Source: Coleofasciculus sp. FACHB-T130 (GTDB taxonomy: Bacteria; Cyanobacteriota; Cyanobacteriia; Cyanobacteriales; FACHB-T130). From it: DNA of 64,000 bases. Under the pieces are notes generated by a model. It ran no database searches. It was not told where the DNA came from and saw only the letters and a list, made by a program, of their open reading frames with translations. The stretch is taken from the NCBI RefSeq assembly GCF_014695375.1, contig NZ_JACJOG010000045.1, forward strand, positions 1 to 64,000, given 5' to 3'. The position numbers and the translations under genes were made by a program. Every line of letters begins with the position of its first letter. Within the stretch, counting starts at the first letter, position 1. Positions 1-8,516 of the stretch are shown here, piece by piece.

Positions 1-1
1 C

Positions 2-97
2 TTTTCGGGACGCTATCGCAATCGTAGAAAGCGGTTTGGCTTACGCTTCAACTTGATTGCGGGACTGTTGAACTACGAACTGGCACATACTCACTGA
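2..97 (+). mobile_element. C-terminal tail of an IS5-like transposase (window-edge partial)
   Basis: The frame starting at base 2 is open from the window edge to a TGA at 95-97 and encodes about 31 residues rich in Arg, containing the segments RYRNRRKRFGLRFN and LIAGLLNYEL. This is the typical end of IS5-superfamily DDE transposases, where the final catalytic Glu helix is followed by an R/K-rich stretch and 'RFNLIA..YN.EL'. The catalytic part lies upstream of the window, so it cannot be said whether the element is intact. No terminal inverted repeat was identified downstream. Family assignment is from recognition of the tail only. Confidence 0.7.
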
Positions 98-248
98 TTC
101 ATGCAGGAGGTCTAGTGAAGGCAAAAGTATTTGCAAATAAGCCACTGAAGAATCTACCTTCTCTGTCTCTCTTACTCACTTTGTGTTCGTGTTAGTCTTT
201 AATAGCGATCGCGCGATTCCCAAACATGAAAATCGTTCTTCTAGCCAC

Positions 249-293
249 CCTTCAGCCCTCAGTCCTCAGTCCTCATCCCTCAGCCCTCAGTTC
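249..293. repeat. Heptameric tandem repeat, CCTCAGT-type
   Basis: About six consecutive 7-bp units of the form CCTCAGY or CCTCATC directly abut the stop codon of the small minus-strand gene. The same heptamer family recurs at 31450-31497, and its complement at 31330-31394. Such short tandemly repeated repetitive sequences are known from filamentous cyanobacteria. Confidence 0.75.
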
Positions 294-676
294 TAAGATC
301 GGGATGCTAGAAATTCTCGCAAGCGCAGCAAACTGAGTGTTTGCCCCAAACTCAGCGACAGTAGAGATACTCCTTCTAGACGTGACTGTACCCAATGTTC
401 TCCCCAGTACCACTCGTGATAACCGTCAATTCCTTGACTCAAGAGCAGGCGCAGACAGTTGGGTTGAGCCACTTCCACTTGGTGTTGTATCGCCACTGGC
501 CCCACCCAACTGGTGTAAATTAACCCCTCAGACAGTTGTTCCGGTAGCCCTGCGGAAAGGCGCAGGGGCCACAACCACTGGCTTTGCTGGCTGGGGCGAA
601 GCAGACTGTCGCCGATGGCTGCTGCGGGGGAATTTACTTCTATTCTAAGATGGCTTTGTTGAAAGTTTCCTAGCAT
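293..676 (-). CDS. Small conserved cyanobacterial protein, possibly SRPBCC/START-like
   Basis: Encodes 127 residues from an ATG at 676. The protein has a balanced composition with alternating hydrophobic strands and a Trp/Gly-rich centre (WVGPVAIQH, GIDGYHEWYWGEHWVQSRLEG). I recognise this pattern from conserved hypothetical proteins of cyanobacteria; the strand-rich layout and 'HEWYWGEGWVQSRLEG' style loop would fit an SRPBCC/START-like ligand-binding fold, but that is inference. The opposite strand has a 103-residue reading frame (337-648) of poor protein-like composition, so the minus strand is preferred. It is flanked by a transposase tail and heptamer repeats on one side and a long AT-rich gap on the other. 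No function is claimed. Confidence 0.65.
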   Translation of the reverse strand: MLGNFQQSHLRIEVNSPAAAIGDSLLRPSQQSQWLWPLRLSAGLPEQLSEGLIYTSWVGPVAIQHQVEVAQPNCLRLLLSQGIDGYHEWYWGEHWVQSRLEGVSLLSLSLGQTLSLLRLREFLASRS

Positions 677-1103
677 AAACAGTTGCGGTTTCTTTGTTAT
701 TAGTTGTTACTGGTACAGAAGTTTCTATTTACTGTTCCTAATCTTAATGTAATTGTTTTTCTTGAGAGTAGTGGCTAAATAGTCCTGGCAGCTAAGAATT
801 ATCATGCATACTCTAAATTCATATTTGCATCAACAACAAAAAATTTATTTTAATATAATATCTGTTTTTAAATTAACTAAAACAACATAAAAAATGTTTT
901 TTAAAAATGTTAATTATATTTCAATCCTTATTTTTAGCCTGTTTATCCATCTGTGCCTGATAGAAGATTCAGGTTCTTATCTCTTATTTGAAAAACTAGC
1001 TGTTTTTGGCGGTTCTGATAATTAGCACCGCAAATACCACCTCACTATTAACTGCCATGCCTACAATAAAAGTATAGTGTGTTAAGAAATGTAAGGTCTT
1101 TTC
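677..1103. other. AT-rich intergenic region upstream of hslO
   Basis: Divergent intergenic region of 427 bases with very AT-rich stretches (about 830-930). No gene, RNA or repeat was recognised. It presumably holds the promoters of both flanking genes. A Shine-Dalgarno-like AAGG at 1093-1096 precedes the hslO ATG at 1104; TACAAT (1062) and TATAGT (1072) are possible -10 boxes, but no convincing -35 box accompanies them. Confidence 0.5.
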
Positions 1104-2003
1104 ATGGCTGATCAGTTAATCCGTGCCACGGCGGCAGAGGGTGGAATTCGCGCCGTTGGGGTCATTACCACACGCCTCACACAAGAAGCCAGACAGCGTC
1201 ATAATCTTTCATACGTGGCAACCGCTGCACTGGGACGCACCCTGTCATCTGGGCTATTACTTGCCTCTAGCATGAAGCGAGAGGGGTCAAGGGTCAACAT
1301 TCGCATAAAAGGAAATGGGCCACTCGGCGGGCTTCTCGTTGACGCCGGATTGGACGGAACTGCACGAGGGTATGTAGATAACCCAAGCGTGGAACTGCCC
1401 CCAAATGCCAAAGGAAAACTAGATGTCGGGGGAGCAATCGGTCGGGAGGGATACCTCTATGTCGTGCGCGATGTGGGATACGGCTACCCGTATTCGAGTA
1501 CCGTTGAGCTGGTGTCGGGTGAAATTGGGGATGACGTTGCCCACTATCTGGTGACTTCCGAACAAACGCCCTCAGCGCTAGCGGTGGGTGTATTTATAGA
1601 AGCGGGTACAGTCCGGGCTTCTGGTGGGTTGCTGGTGCAAGTCCTGCCCAAGGCGGCGAGCGACGAGAGCCTAGTGCAACTTTTGGAATCTCGAATGGAA
1701 GCACTGGCGGGCTTTACACCCTTGTTACAGGCAGGCAAGACGTTGCCAGAAATTTTGGAGCAACTACTAGGAGATATGGGTCTGGTCATCCTACCAGAAG
1801 TCCAGATGCTGCAATTTCACTGTGGTTGCTCGATGAGCCGTGTCTTGGGTGCTTTGAAGATGCTAGGCGAAGCCGAACTGCAAGACATGATTGAAAAAGA
1901 TGATGGAGCCGAAGCGACTTGCCATTTTTGTGGAGAGGTTTACAACGCCAGCAGTGACGAATTGGCGGCGCTAATTGAGGATTTACGTGCCGAGTCTGTT
2001 TAG
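1104..2003 (+). CDS. hslO: Hsp33 redox-regulated chaperone
   Basis: The 299-residue product is full length for Hsp33, a cytosolic holdase that is switched on by oxidation plus unfolding. The N-terminal substrate-binding core starts with 'ADQLIRATAAEGGIRAVGV', a typical Hsp33 beginning. The C-terminal redox switch is intact: CGC near residue 241 (HCGCS) and CHFC near residue 273 (ATCHFCGEVY) give the CxC and CxxC zinc-binding cysteines. The start is the ATG at 1104, preceded by AAGG. The gene stands alone. In an oxygen-evolving organism a role in protecting proteins during oxidative stress is expected from the family. Confidence 0.95.
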   Translation: MADQLIRATAAEGGIRAVGVITTRLTQEARQRHNLSYVATAALGRTLSSGLLLASSMKREGSRVNIRIKGNGPLGGLLVDAGLDGTARGYVDNPSVELPPNAKGKLDVGGAIGREGYLYVVRDVGYGYPYSSTVELVSGEIGDDVAHYLVTSEQTPSALAVGVFIEAGTVRASGGLLVQVLPKAASDESLVQLLESRMEALAGFTPLLQAGKTLPEILEQLLGDMGLVILPEVQMLQFHCGCSMSRVLGALKMLGEAELQDMIEKDDGAEATCHFCGEVYNASSDELAALIEDLRAESV

Positions 2004-2207
2004 GAATCAGAAGTTAGAAGTCACAAGGTAAGAAAAAATTCTAGATTCTGTAGCTGAATTGAAAATTTCCTTGTGAATGATGAATTATAGATTTTGACTT
2101 CTGGATGAGAATATAGCTTTTTGCGGCTGAGGGGAGTAGGATTGCAACTACTGCCTGTGCTAAAAAGCATTCGTCCCAGGCGAAGCGCGTTGTGGTGTGA
2201 ATAAGCT

Positions 2208-4469
2208 ATGACTAGAAATCCCGAAATTCCAGATGGCGGGCGGAGCGGCAAGTCTTCAAATTCGGCTGGGTGGACATCCCAAAAACGAGTGCCTGCGTCT
2301 GGGCGTCCGAGCGATCGCAAACCACACACGAGCGAGAACTCTTCTCAGCCCGTCCCCAGAAAAGCACCGCGTCCGGGGAAACAGCCACTTCCTCCACCAA
2401 CGGATCGTCCTCAGCGTCCGGCGGGTAGTGCTGCACCAGCAGAGGGGGGTCAGCAAATTCCAGCTACACTGCCGAACTCTCCGTCAGAAGCACCCAAGCC
2501 ACCTCGACCTAAACGTTTTTTACGCTTGCCGACTAGCTGGGCATTCTGGGGCATCTTGGTGGTGCTGCTCTCTGGGGGGCTGGGTTTTACAGCGGTAGCG
2601 CTGTTGTTTAACCTGCCAGCGCTTCCCAACTGCCCAGCCATTTTTTGGCCTACGGCTTCGGCATCACTGCGCCTCAGCTGCGCTCAGATAGCGGCTTCTA
2701 AGCAGACGGCAAAAGATTTGCTAGAAGCGATCGCGCTGGTGAATGGTTTGCCAGAAGATCACCCGCTACGCCCAGAAATTGACAAGCATCTGGAAGAGTG
2801 GTCGCGGGAGATTTTGAAATTGGGAGAGGAATCCTTCCAAGCGGGTCAATTGTCCGAAGCGATCGCAATGGCTCGCAAAATCCCCACGGGCGTACCAGCG
2901 TACAAGTTGGTGGATGAGCGTGTAAATCGCTGGCAATCCATCTGGTCGAAGGCAGAAGGCCTTTACAAAAAAGCCGAGGACGAGGTGCGCGAGTCTAACT
3001 GGACTCAGGCTTTTCGCGATGCGGTGCAACTGGTCTATATCGGCAATAACTACTGGGCAACAACCAAGTACGACCAACTGGTGAATCTAATTCAGTCGGC
3101 GCGGGAAGAAAGCGCCAAGTTGGATAAAGCGTTCCAACTTTCTAAGAGCGGAGGATTAGATAATCTGTTGGAGGCGATCAAACTGGCACAAGCAATTCCG
3201 CCCAGCAGTTTGGCATACAAGGAAGCTCAAGGCGCGGTGACAGAATTTGGGCGCAAATTAATCGATATGGCTCAAGAGGCGCTCGATCGAAAAGACTGGC
3301 AAACGGTCATCCTCATTACCAGTAAAATTCCCGAAAGCCTGAATTTACAAAGCGAAGCGCAAGATTTGAACGACCTGGCAAGTGCCCAGTCTCGCGCTCA
3401 GAAGGGAACGGTTTCAGATTTGGAAGATGCGATCGCCCTTGCCCAAAAACTAAATCCAGGACGCCCTCTATACGATAAAGCCCAGGATTTGATTGTTCGC
3501 TGGCAGCGAGAAATTGAAGATGTCGCCCATTTAGATCGGGCGCGGGAACTGGCAAAAGGCGGAACGGTCGGTGACTTAAGCGCAGCGATCGCGGAAGCAC
3601 AACTGGTTCCCAGCACCAATCCCCGCTCCGCAGAAGCAAAATCTCTCGTCAATAACTGGACGAGTCAAATAGAGACGGTAGAAGATCGTCCCTATCTCGC
3701 TCGCGCCGATCAACTGGCAAGTTTGGGGGATATGAGTTCCCTGCAAGAAGCCATTAACGAAGCGAGTCAAGTGGGTCAAGGACGCGCTCTTTATACAGAA
3801 GCGAGGCGCAAAATCCGACAGTGGACTGACAAAATCGAGCGAATGCAAGACCAGCCTTATTTGGATCAAGCGACTGGTTTAGCGAATGCAGGGGATCTTT
3901 CCGGCGCGATCGCGGCAGCGGGACAGATTCAAGCGGGACGAGCGCTCTATCAAGAAGCTCAAGGCAAGATCCGACGGTGGCAAGACAGAGTTGAGCGGGT
4001 ACAAGACCAGCCTTATTTGGATCAAGCGCAAGCTTTGGCGAGTTCGGGTAATCTTCCGGGGGCAATTACCGCAGCGGGACAAATTCGCTCAGGACGAGCG
4101 CTCTACGGTGAAGCTCAGGAAAAAATTAAAAGTTGGCGGACAGAACTGCGATCGCAAGAGATTTTGCAGTCCGCTTATCAGTTAGCGAATCCAGGAACAC
4201 CGGATGCGATCGCGCAAGCAGTTCAAACGGCTCGTCAGGTGCGTAACTCGACGCGAGTCGGTGCTGAAGCTAGAGAGGTGATTAATCGCTGGAGCTATCA
4301 ACTGTTGGCGATGGCACAAGATCAGGCGCGGAATGATGTCCAAAGAGCGATCGCGATCGCCCAAAACATCCCCGATGGTTCATCTGCCTACACCGACGCT
4401 CAACGGGCAATCCAAGGTTGGAAACAAAGTCTAGAACCTCAGTCCCTGGAGAACTCACCTTCTTTTTAG
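2208..4469 (+). CDS. Membrane-anchored protein with tandem helical repeats
   Basis: Encodes 753 residues. Residues 1-105 are a Pro/Ser/Arg-rich disordered region; residues about 109-135 form a single transmembrane helix (SWAFWGILVVLLSGGLGF). The rest is a series of degenerate helical repeats, each carrying 'DL..AI..A..I..G..LY.EA...I..W...IE', resembling TPR/Sel1-like solenoids. Two consecutive units are nearly identical: the segment QDQPYLDQA at DNA positions 3849 and 4005 repeats with a 156-bp (52-residue) period. Several units contain HIP1 octamers encoding 'AIA'. The topology suggests a cytoplasmic N-terminus and a long periplasmic or lumenal repeat domain, or the reverse. I recognise this as a cyanobacterial conserved protein of unknown function; a scaffolding role is only a guess. 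Confidence 0.85.
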   Translation: MTRNPEIPDGGRSGKSSNSAGWTSQKRVPASGRPSDRKPHTSENSSQPVPRKAPRPGKQPLPPPTDRPQRPAGSAAPAEGGQQIPATLPNSPSEAPKPPRPKRFLRLPTSWAFWGILVVLLSGGLGFTAVALLFNLPALPNCPAIFWPTASASLRLSCAQIAASKQTAKDLLEAIALVNGLPEDHPLRPEIDKHLEEWSREILKLGEESFQAGQLSEAIAMARKIPTGVPAYKLVDERVNRWQSIWSKAEGLYKKAEDEVRESNWTQAFRDAVQLVYIGNNYWATTKYDQLVNLIQSAREESAKLDKAFQLSKSGGLDNLLEAIKLAQAIPPSSLAYKEAQGAVTEFGRKLIDMAQEALDRKDWQTVILITSKIPESLNLQSEAQDLNDLASAQSRAQKGTVSDLEDAIALAQKLNPGRPLYDKAQDLIVRWQREIEDVAHLDRARELAKGGTVGDLSAAIAEAQLVPSTNPRSAEAKSLVNNWTSQIETVEDRPYLARADQLASLGDMSSLQEAINEASQVGQGRALYTEARRKIRQWTDKIERMQDQPYLDQATGLANAGDLSGAIAAAGQIQAGRALYQEAQGKIRRWQDRVERVQDQPYLDQAQALASSGNLPGAITAAGQIRSGRALYGEAQEKIKSWRTELRSQEILQSAYQLANPGTPDAIAQAVQTARQVRNSTRVGAEAREVINRWSYQLLAMAQDQARNDVQRAIAIAQNIPDGSSAYTDAQRAIQGWKQSLEPQSLENSPSF
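3849..4160 (+). repeat. Intragenic 156-bp tandem duplication
   Basis: Two near-identical coding units (from 3849 and from 4005) start with the same 24-base stretch that encodes DQPYLDQA and continue through 'GDLSGAIAAAGQIQAGRALYQEAQ' versus 'GNLPGAITAAGQIRSGRALYGEAQ'. This is a recent duplication inside the repeat protein gene. A more diverged third unit precedes them (3690-3848). Confidence 0.75.
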
Positions 4470-4520
4470 TCATTAGTTGATTATTCGGTGTTTTGCCAAA
4501 ATCTAAAAACTAATCGCTCA

Positions 4521-7500
4521 TTACCGCTTTTTCTGTTTCGCCTTTGTTGCCGTACCGCTCTTTCTTTTTCCTTTTTCTAGTATTGGCGCAACATACTTTA
4601 ACCACAATTGAGTATGAGGTCTGCCAGCCTGATTCCACTCCTTAACAATCTGCTCGGATTCCCCGGCTTTTTCTAAATACTCCAAACCATTTGGCAGACC
4701 AAGAACAGAAGCTTTTGCCAGATAATATTTACGCTGTTGAGTAGAATCGCACCGTTCCCAACATTGCGCGGCACGTTCATAGTTCTTGGCGCGGTAGAAA
4801 CAAGTTCCCGCACGGTAGAGCATCCCATTCCAGCCTTCTCCTAAAGCTTCGAGAACCTCTCCAAATCGCTGCCACTCATTCGGGTGGAGGTTTGTCCCGG
4901 CAATTAAAGTCCCAATTCCCGTCGCATATTCCTCCAAGGCTAGTTTCAACTGTCGGCTGTTGCGGTGAATCTCCAACTGGTTGCTTTTGATGCAGTATTG
5001 GAGGAAGTGAGTGAACTCCTTTAAAGAAGGTTGGCTCAATTTTTTGTCCATAAATTGGGCAATTTGCCGCTCTGATTCCCGACCTGGCGGAGCCTTGTCA
5101 AACTGCTTCAACAATGCTGACCAACACATCCCCTGCCAAAAACAATCCCAAGCGTCTTCTGTTTTGCCAAGCATAAGAAAACGTTGACCAGCTTCGCTAA
5201 ATTTATGCTCAAATTTGAGTGCCCAAGCTTCACAAATTTCTGCTTTTTTAGCGTAGGCGCGATCGCTATAACACTGTCTGGCACGTCTCATGAAATCTGG
5301 ATCTTCCGAGTTCATTCCCCGACTCTCGAACTCCTGCGCGATTGAGTGCCAGTCATCTTCTTGCAGATCCCGTGCGCTTTCAGGTTTTCCTAAACGGATG
5401 GGTTGAACGTTTTCTCGCCAAGCAGGGTTTTGTGACTGCTGTAACAGCACTTCTAAATAAGTTTCTGTGACCCCCCAAAGCCGCTGGTCTCCGATTTGAG
5501 AATCAACAACAAATAGACGTTCTTTGGCTCTGGAAGCAGCTACGTAGAGTTTATTAAAGAAAAATTCAAATTCGTATAAACGATCTGCCAAAATGTCTTT
5601 TGAGTCTTCTCGTCGATTGACTAGATTCCAGACAGCTTTGTTACATTCCTCGCCAAATTTGTAGAGAACGACTCGTTTAAATTCCAATCCTTTAACTGCA
5701 CTAGCACTCAATACATTTTTGAGCGGTTCTGACTCTGGAATCTCTGCCAAAATTTGAGAAAGAACCGCATCGTTTTGAGCATAAGTAAGCTCTCCCCCTT
5801 CTTCACAAGGCACAATAATAATCGTGTCTCTCAGGTAGTGTTTGAGTTGCTCAATTTGAATATTCCGACCAATAATAAATTTTTGCGGAGTGGGAAAGTG
5901 ACCTTGTTTCCAGGCAGTTTGCGGCTGAAGTGCCGGAATTTTGAACAGAACCTGACGACACAATTGGATCAGGTTAATCACTTGCACCACCGCAGTACAA
6001 GAGCGATAGTTAGACTTCAGCTCCGGGAAATTCATCCGCAGATTTAATCGCTGTGTGGGATCGAGTGCTGCGATCGCTTCATTGTAAAATGCTGCCTGTA
6101 CGCTCTCCCAACGAAATCCCGTCGGGTTCAAGGTTTGGAAAGGATCTCCAGCAAAAGCAAAAGGCAAATTACGCATAGGCTGGTATCCCAGATCGCACTG
6201 AGAGAATGCAGACAGCCGCATAATTAACTGAAGCTCCAGCCGGGTGAAATCTTGCGCCTCGTCGCAGAAAATAGCGGTGTACTCAGCACGGTAACACTTG
6301 AGTTCCAGCACCAATCTAATCAAGTCTTGATCGTCCCAGTACCCTAGCTCGGTTGTTAGCCGCTTATACCAACGTCCCCAGATGGTTTTATAAATTTCTT
6401 GGAACTGAGCGGCTGGAACAGTGCGTTCCTGAGTCGGCACTTCATCCTGGTAGTCTTCTGGAGTCATGTACCGGAGACTGTACCCCTTGATGAAAGTTCT
6501 AATAACGTGCCAGGAAAGTTCTGGGGAATAGACCTGTGCTTGTGGCAGCTTTGAGTCTCGGTAAAGCTGTCGAAAGCGATGGAAAGAAATGTATTTCTGA
6601 GAATCGAAACGTTCCTGGAGTGTATGCCGGTAGCCGGTAGGGTTTCCCGCAGAGTAAGGTTGCTGGCTCATCCGGTTAGCCAGTGACGCATCGTCTGCTT
6701 CTAAAGGGAGTAAGTTTAAGAGAAATGTCCCAAACGGCTGAAAGAAGGCACTGACATCGGGGATTTCCGAACCTTCTGTTCGATCTGCTACAAAGCGGTG
6801 ATGGAATGTATGCAGACAGCGCACAAACTCTTTAGCTACCTCTAATAGCCGCTTATTATAAGTAAGAAAAAGCGGCTTTCCTGGAAGTTCTTTTCCCGGT
6901 TCGTAGTAATATTTTCGATAGCAATAATCTGCAAACAAATACAGCAGCATGGTGGATTTACCGCTACCCGCCCTTCCATTTAAGAAAAGCGGCAGACAAT
7001 TATTTCCCCGTGCTGATGTTGTTGACACCGAGTTAAGAATTGCCTCTTCTTCTGCCGAAAGAGCTAGATTTACTTCTGCGCCTCTTTGAATTGCAAGCCA
7101 ACTTTGTTGATCTGTTACTAAGTAACTCGGATAAGACCGTCGCGCAAAGGGAGTGAGTTCATCCAGCGTTAAAGGCTTAGATAAAACATTTTTAGAACCA
7201 TTAAATAAATTAGTTGCCTCCCCTATTTGGGCTATTTCTTCTGTAGAAGGTCGATGAGCAAAAGATGCTAGGAGAAATAATACTATTCGAGGCGGTTTAT
7301 CGGCGGTCTCAAGTTGGCTAAATAGCACATAGCAATTATTTTCACCGCACAAATACACACCAGGCCATGCAGCAATTTTCTCAGCGTTCCTCGATTTTTC
7401 TTCTATTCCAGAGATAATTTGATAGTAAATTTCCCAGTCTTCTCCGATTTCTGGACTCTTGAACTTGGCAATCCACTCATCACTTTCGTAGAGGATTGCC

Positions 7501-7952
7501 CAAGAGTCTTTATCCTTTTCTATCTCCCAGCCTGGAGGTTCTAGCCAGGGAAGCAAATCGTCTGGAAGCGGTTCGCGCCTTGAAGACACGTTGCTGGCTG
7601 ACGGTTGCTGTTGTTGAAGCCAACCAGTTAGCGCTTCCTCATCTAATTGGCAGTCGAGATTCTTTTTGCCGTACTCTTCTGGGGTTCGCAGGAACTTTTT
7701 GTATTCTTTAGAGCCACGGAGAAAAATGTCTAGTAGACATAGCACCAGGTCGTCCTGTACGGGTCGAATTCTGGCAATGAGGCGTAAATTGTTTTCCCCT
7801 CTCCGCTTTAAGTAGGGATAAACCCTCTCAAAACGTGCCTGTGACTCATCAATACTCAAAGGCTCAAGTTCGTTGCATAATTTATCTACTTGAGCCTGAA
7901 CACCATAGCACAGAGTCTTTCGGTTAAATTGGGAGGTGCGATAGACGTACAT
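4521..7952 (-). CDS. Large SF1 (UvrD/TRANK1-like) helicase with TPR-like C-terminus
   Basis: A product of about 1143 residues from the ATG at 7952 (a GTG at 7997 in frame would add 15 residues; neither has a clear ribosome site). Helicase motifs of superfamily 1 are visible in order: Walker A GRAGSGKST (about residue 326), Walker B DEAQD (about 564), AGDPFQT motif III, NYRS motif IV, SAVKGLEF motif V and YVAASRAKERL motif VI. Residues 1-90 contain a strand-rich segment 'NLRLIARI...LVLCLLDIFLRGSKEY' that resembles RelE/ParE toxin cores. The last 250 residues are rich in 'A..C.E..F..A...Y..A' helix pairs, like TPRs, and the extreme C-terminus is very basic (KGKRKSG..KAKQKKR). The motif III sequence and the TPR tail recall the TRANK1 branch of UvrD helicases rather than repair helicases. 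Stand-alone, convergent with the repeat protein. Role in DNA repair or defence cannot be decided. Confidence 0.85.
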   Translation of the reverse strand: MYVYRTSQFNRKTLCYGVQAQVDKLCNELEPLSIDESQARFERVYPYLKRRGENNLRLIARIRPVQDDLVLCLLDIFLRGSKEYKKFLRTPEEYGKKNLDCQLDEEALTGWLQQQQPSASNVSSRREPLPDDLLPWLEPPGWEIEKDKDSWAILYESDEWIAKFKSPEIGEDWEIYYQIISGIEEKSRNAEKIAAWPGVYLCGENNCYVLFSQLETADKPPRIVLFLLASFAHRPSTEEIAQIGEATNLFNGSKNVLSKPLTLDELTPFARRSYPSYLVTDQQSWLAIQRGAEVNLALSAEEEAILNSVSTTSARGNNCLPLFLNGRAGSGKSTMLLYLFADYCYRKYYYEPGKELPGKPLFLTYNKRLLEVAKEFVRCLHTFHHRFVADRTEGSEIPDVSAFFQPFGTFLLNLLPLEADDASLANRMSQQPYSAGNPTGYRHTLQERFDSQKYISFHRFRQLYRDSKLPQAQVYSPELSWHVIRTFIKGYSLRYMTPEDYQDEVPTQERTVPAAQFQEIYKTIWGRWYKRLTTELGYWDDQDLIRLVLELKCYRAEYTAIFCDEAQDFTRLELQLIMRLSAFSQCDLGYQPMRNLPFAFAGDPFQTLNPTGFRWESVQAAFYNEAIAALDPTQRLNLRMNFPELKSNYRSCTAVVQVINLIQLCRQVLFKIPALQPQTAWKQGHFPTPQKFIIGRNIQIEQLKHYLRDTIIIVPCEEGGELTYAQNDAVLSQILAEIPESEPLKNVLSASAVKGLEFKRVVLYKFGEECNKAVWNLVNRREDSKDILADRLYEFEFFFNKLYVAASRAKERLFVVDSQIGDQRLWGVTETYLEVLLQQSQNPAWRENVQPIRLGKPESARDLQEDDWHSIAQEFESRGMNSEDPDFMRRARQCYSDRAYAKKAEICEAWALKFEHKFSEAGQRFLMLGKTEDAWDCFWQGMCWSALLKQFDKAPPGRESERQIAQFMDKKLSQPSLKEFTHFLQYCIKSNQLEIHRNSRQLKLALEEYATGIGTLIAGTNLHPNEWQRFGEVLEALGEGWNGMLYRAGTCFYRAKNYERAAQCWERCDSTQQRKYYLAKASVLGLPNGLEYLEKAGESEQIVKEWNQAGRPHTQLWLKYVAPILEKGKRKSGTATKAKQKKR

Positions 7953-8516
7953 AAACTTGTCTGTAGCTGTTTCTGAAAAAAAACAGGCTGAAGCCACTAT
8001 TACTTATTGTTATGCAGTAGAGAAATTGCTGTGTAGAATTTTTGTTACATCTTACACAGAATCGCAGTTTTTGCCTCAAATAGTTCTAATTTGCCTATCC
8101 TTCCAGGTCGTGTCATTATCCACTTGTGTTGAAACTTGAGCTTTGTTTCAATCCCGCCAGAGAATAAAATTTCTCTTCTAATTGCTCAGAGAATGGTTTA
8201 AAAAACTGAATTTTATAAAATTAGTCTGTTTCAACTTACATTTTGTACTACTCGCATTACCTGTCTCTAGTTTCAACCCCTTGCTAACAGAAGCAAGTTT
8301 TCTCTTAGAAGACTAAGTAGAAATTTAAGTCCATTTCAATGAACTTAAGCTATGAGCTTTGGACTGAATTGCAAAGCAGACTCTCAGCTTCCTGCGAATG
8401 GTGCAATATGTCCTTATGCTTAAGGTAATGACAAACCTTCCAGGGTGCGCCAGGAAAGGAGAAATCACCGATATCCTAGTACCTATGTCAATTGGTATTT
8501 AATTACATTTTTCTAC
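7953..8516. other. Intergenic region without recognised gene
   Basis: AT-rich stretch of over 500 bases upstream of the helicase gene (which reads leftward) and downstream of the REC-kinase gene. Three isolated GTTTCAA-type strings (8145, 8228, 8270) superficially resemble CRISPR repeat starts but are unequally spaced and their flanks do not match. No hairpin terminator, RNA or ORF was convincing. Confidence 0.5.

Noticed and set aside
337-648. Plus-strand frame of 103 codons
   Set aside because: Composition is poor and it lies entirely opposite a better minus-strand protein (293-676).
2021-2598. Several overlapping frames around the start of the repeat protein gene
   Set aside because: They are shadows of the Pro-rich N-terminal coding region on other frames; none has a ribosome site or family resemblance.
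8145-8280. Three GTTTCAA-type strings resembling CRISPR repeat starts
   Set aside because: Spacing is irregular (about 83 and 42 bases) and flanking bases do not match, so no repeat-spacer array exists.
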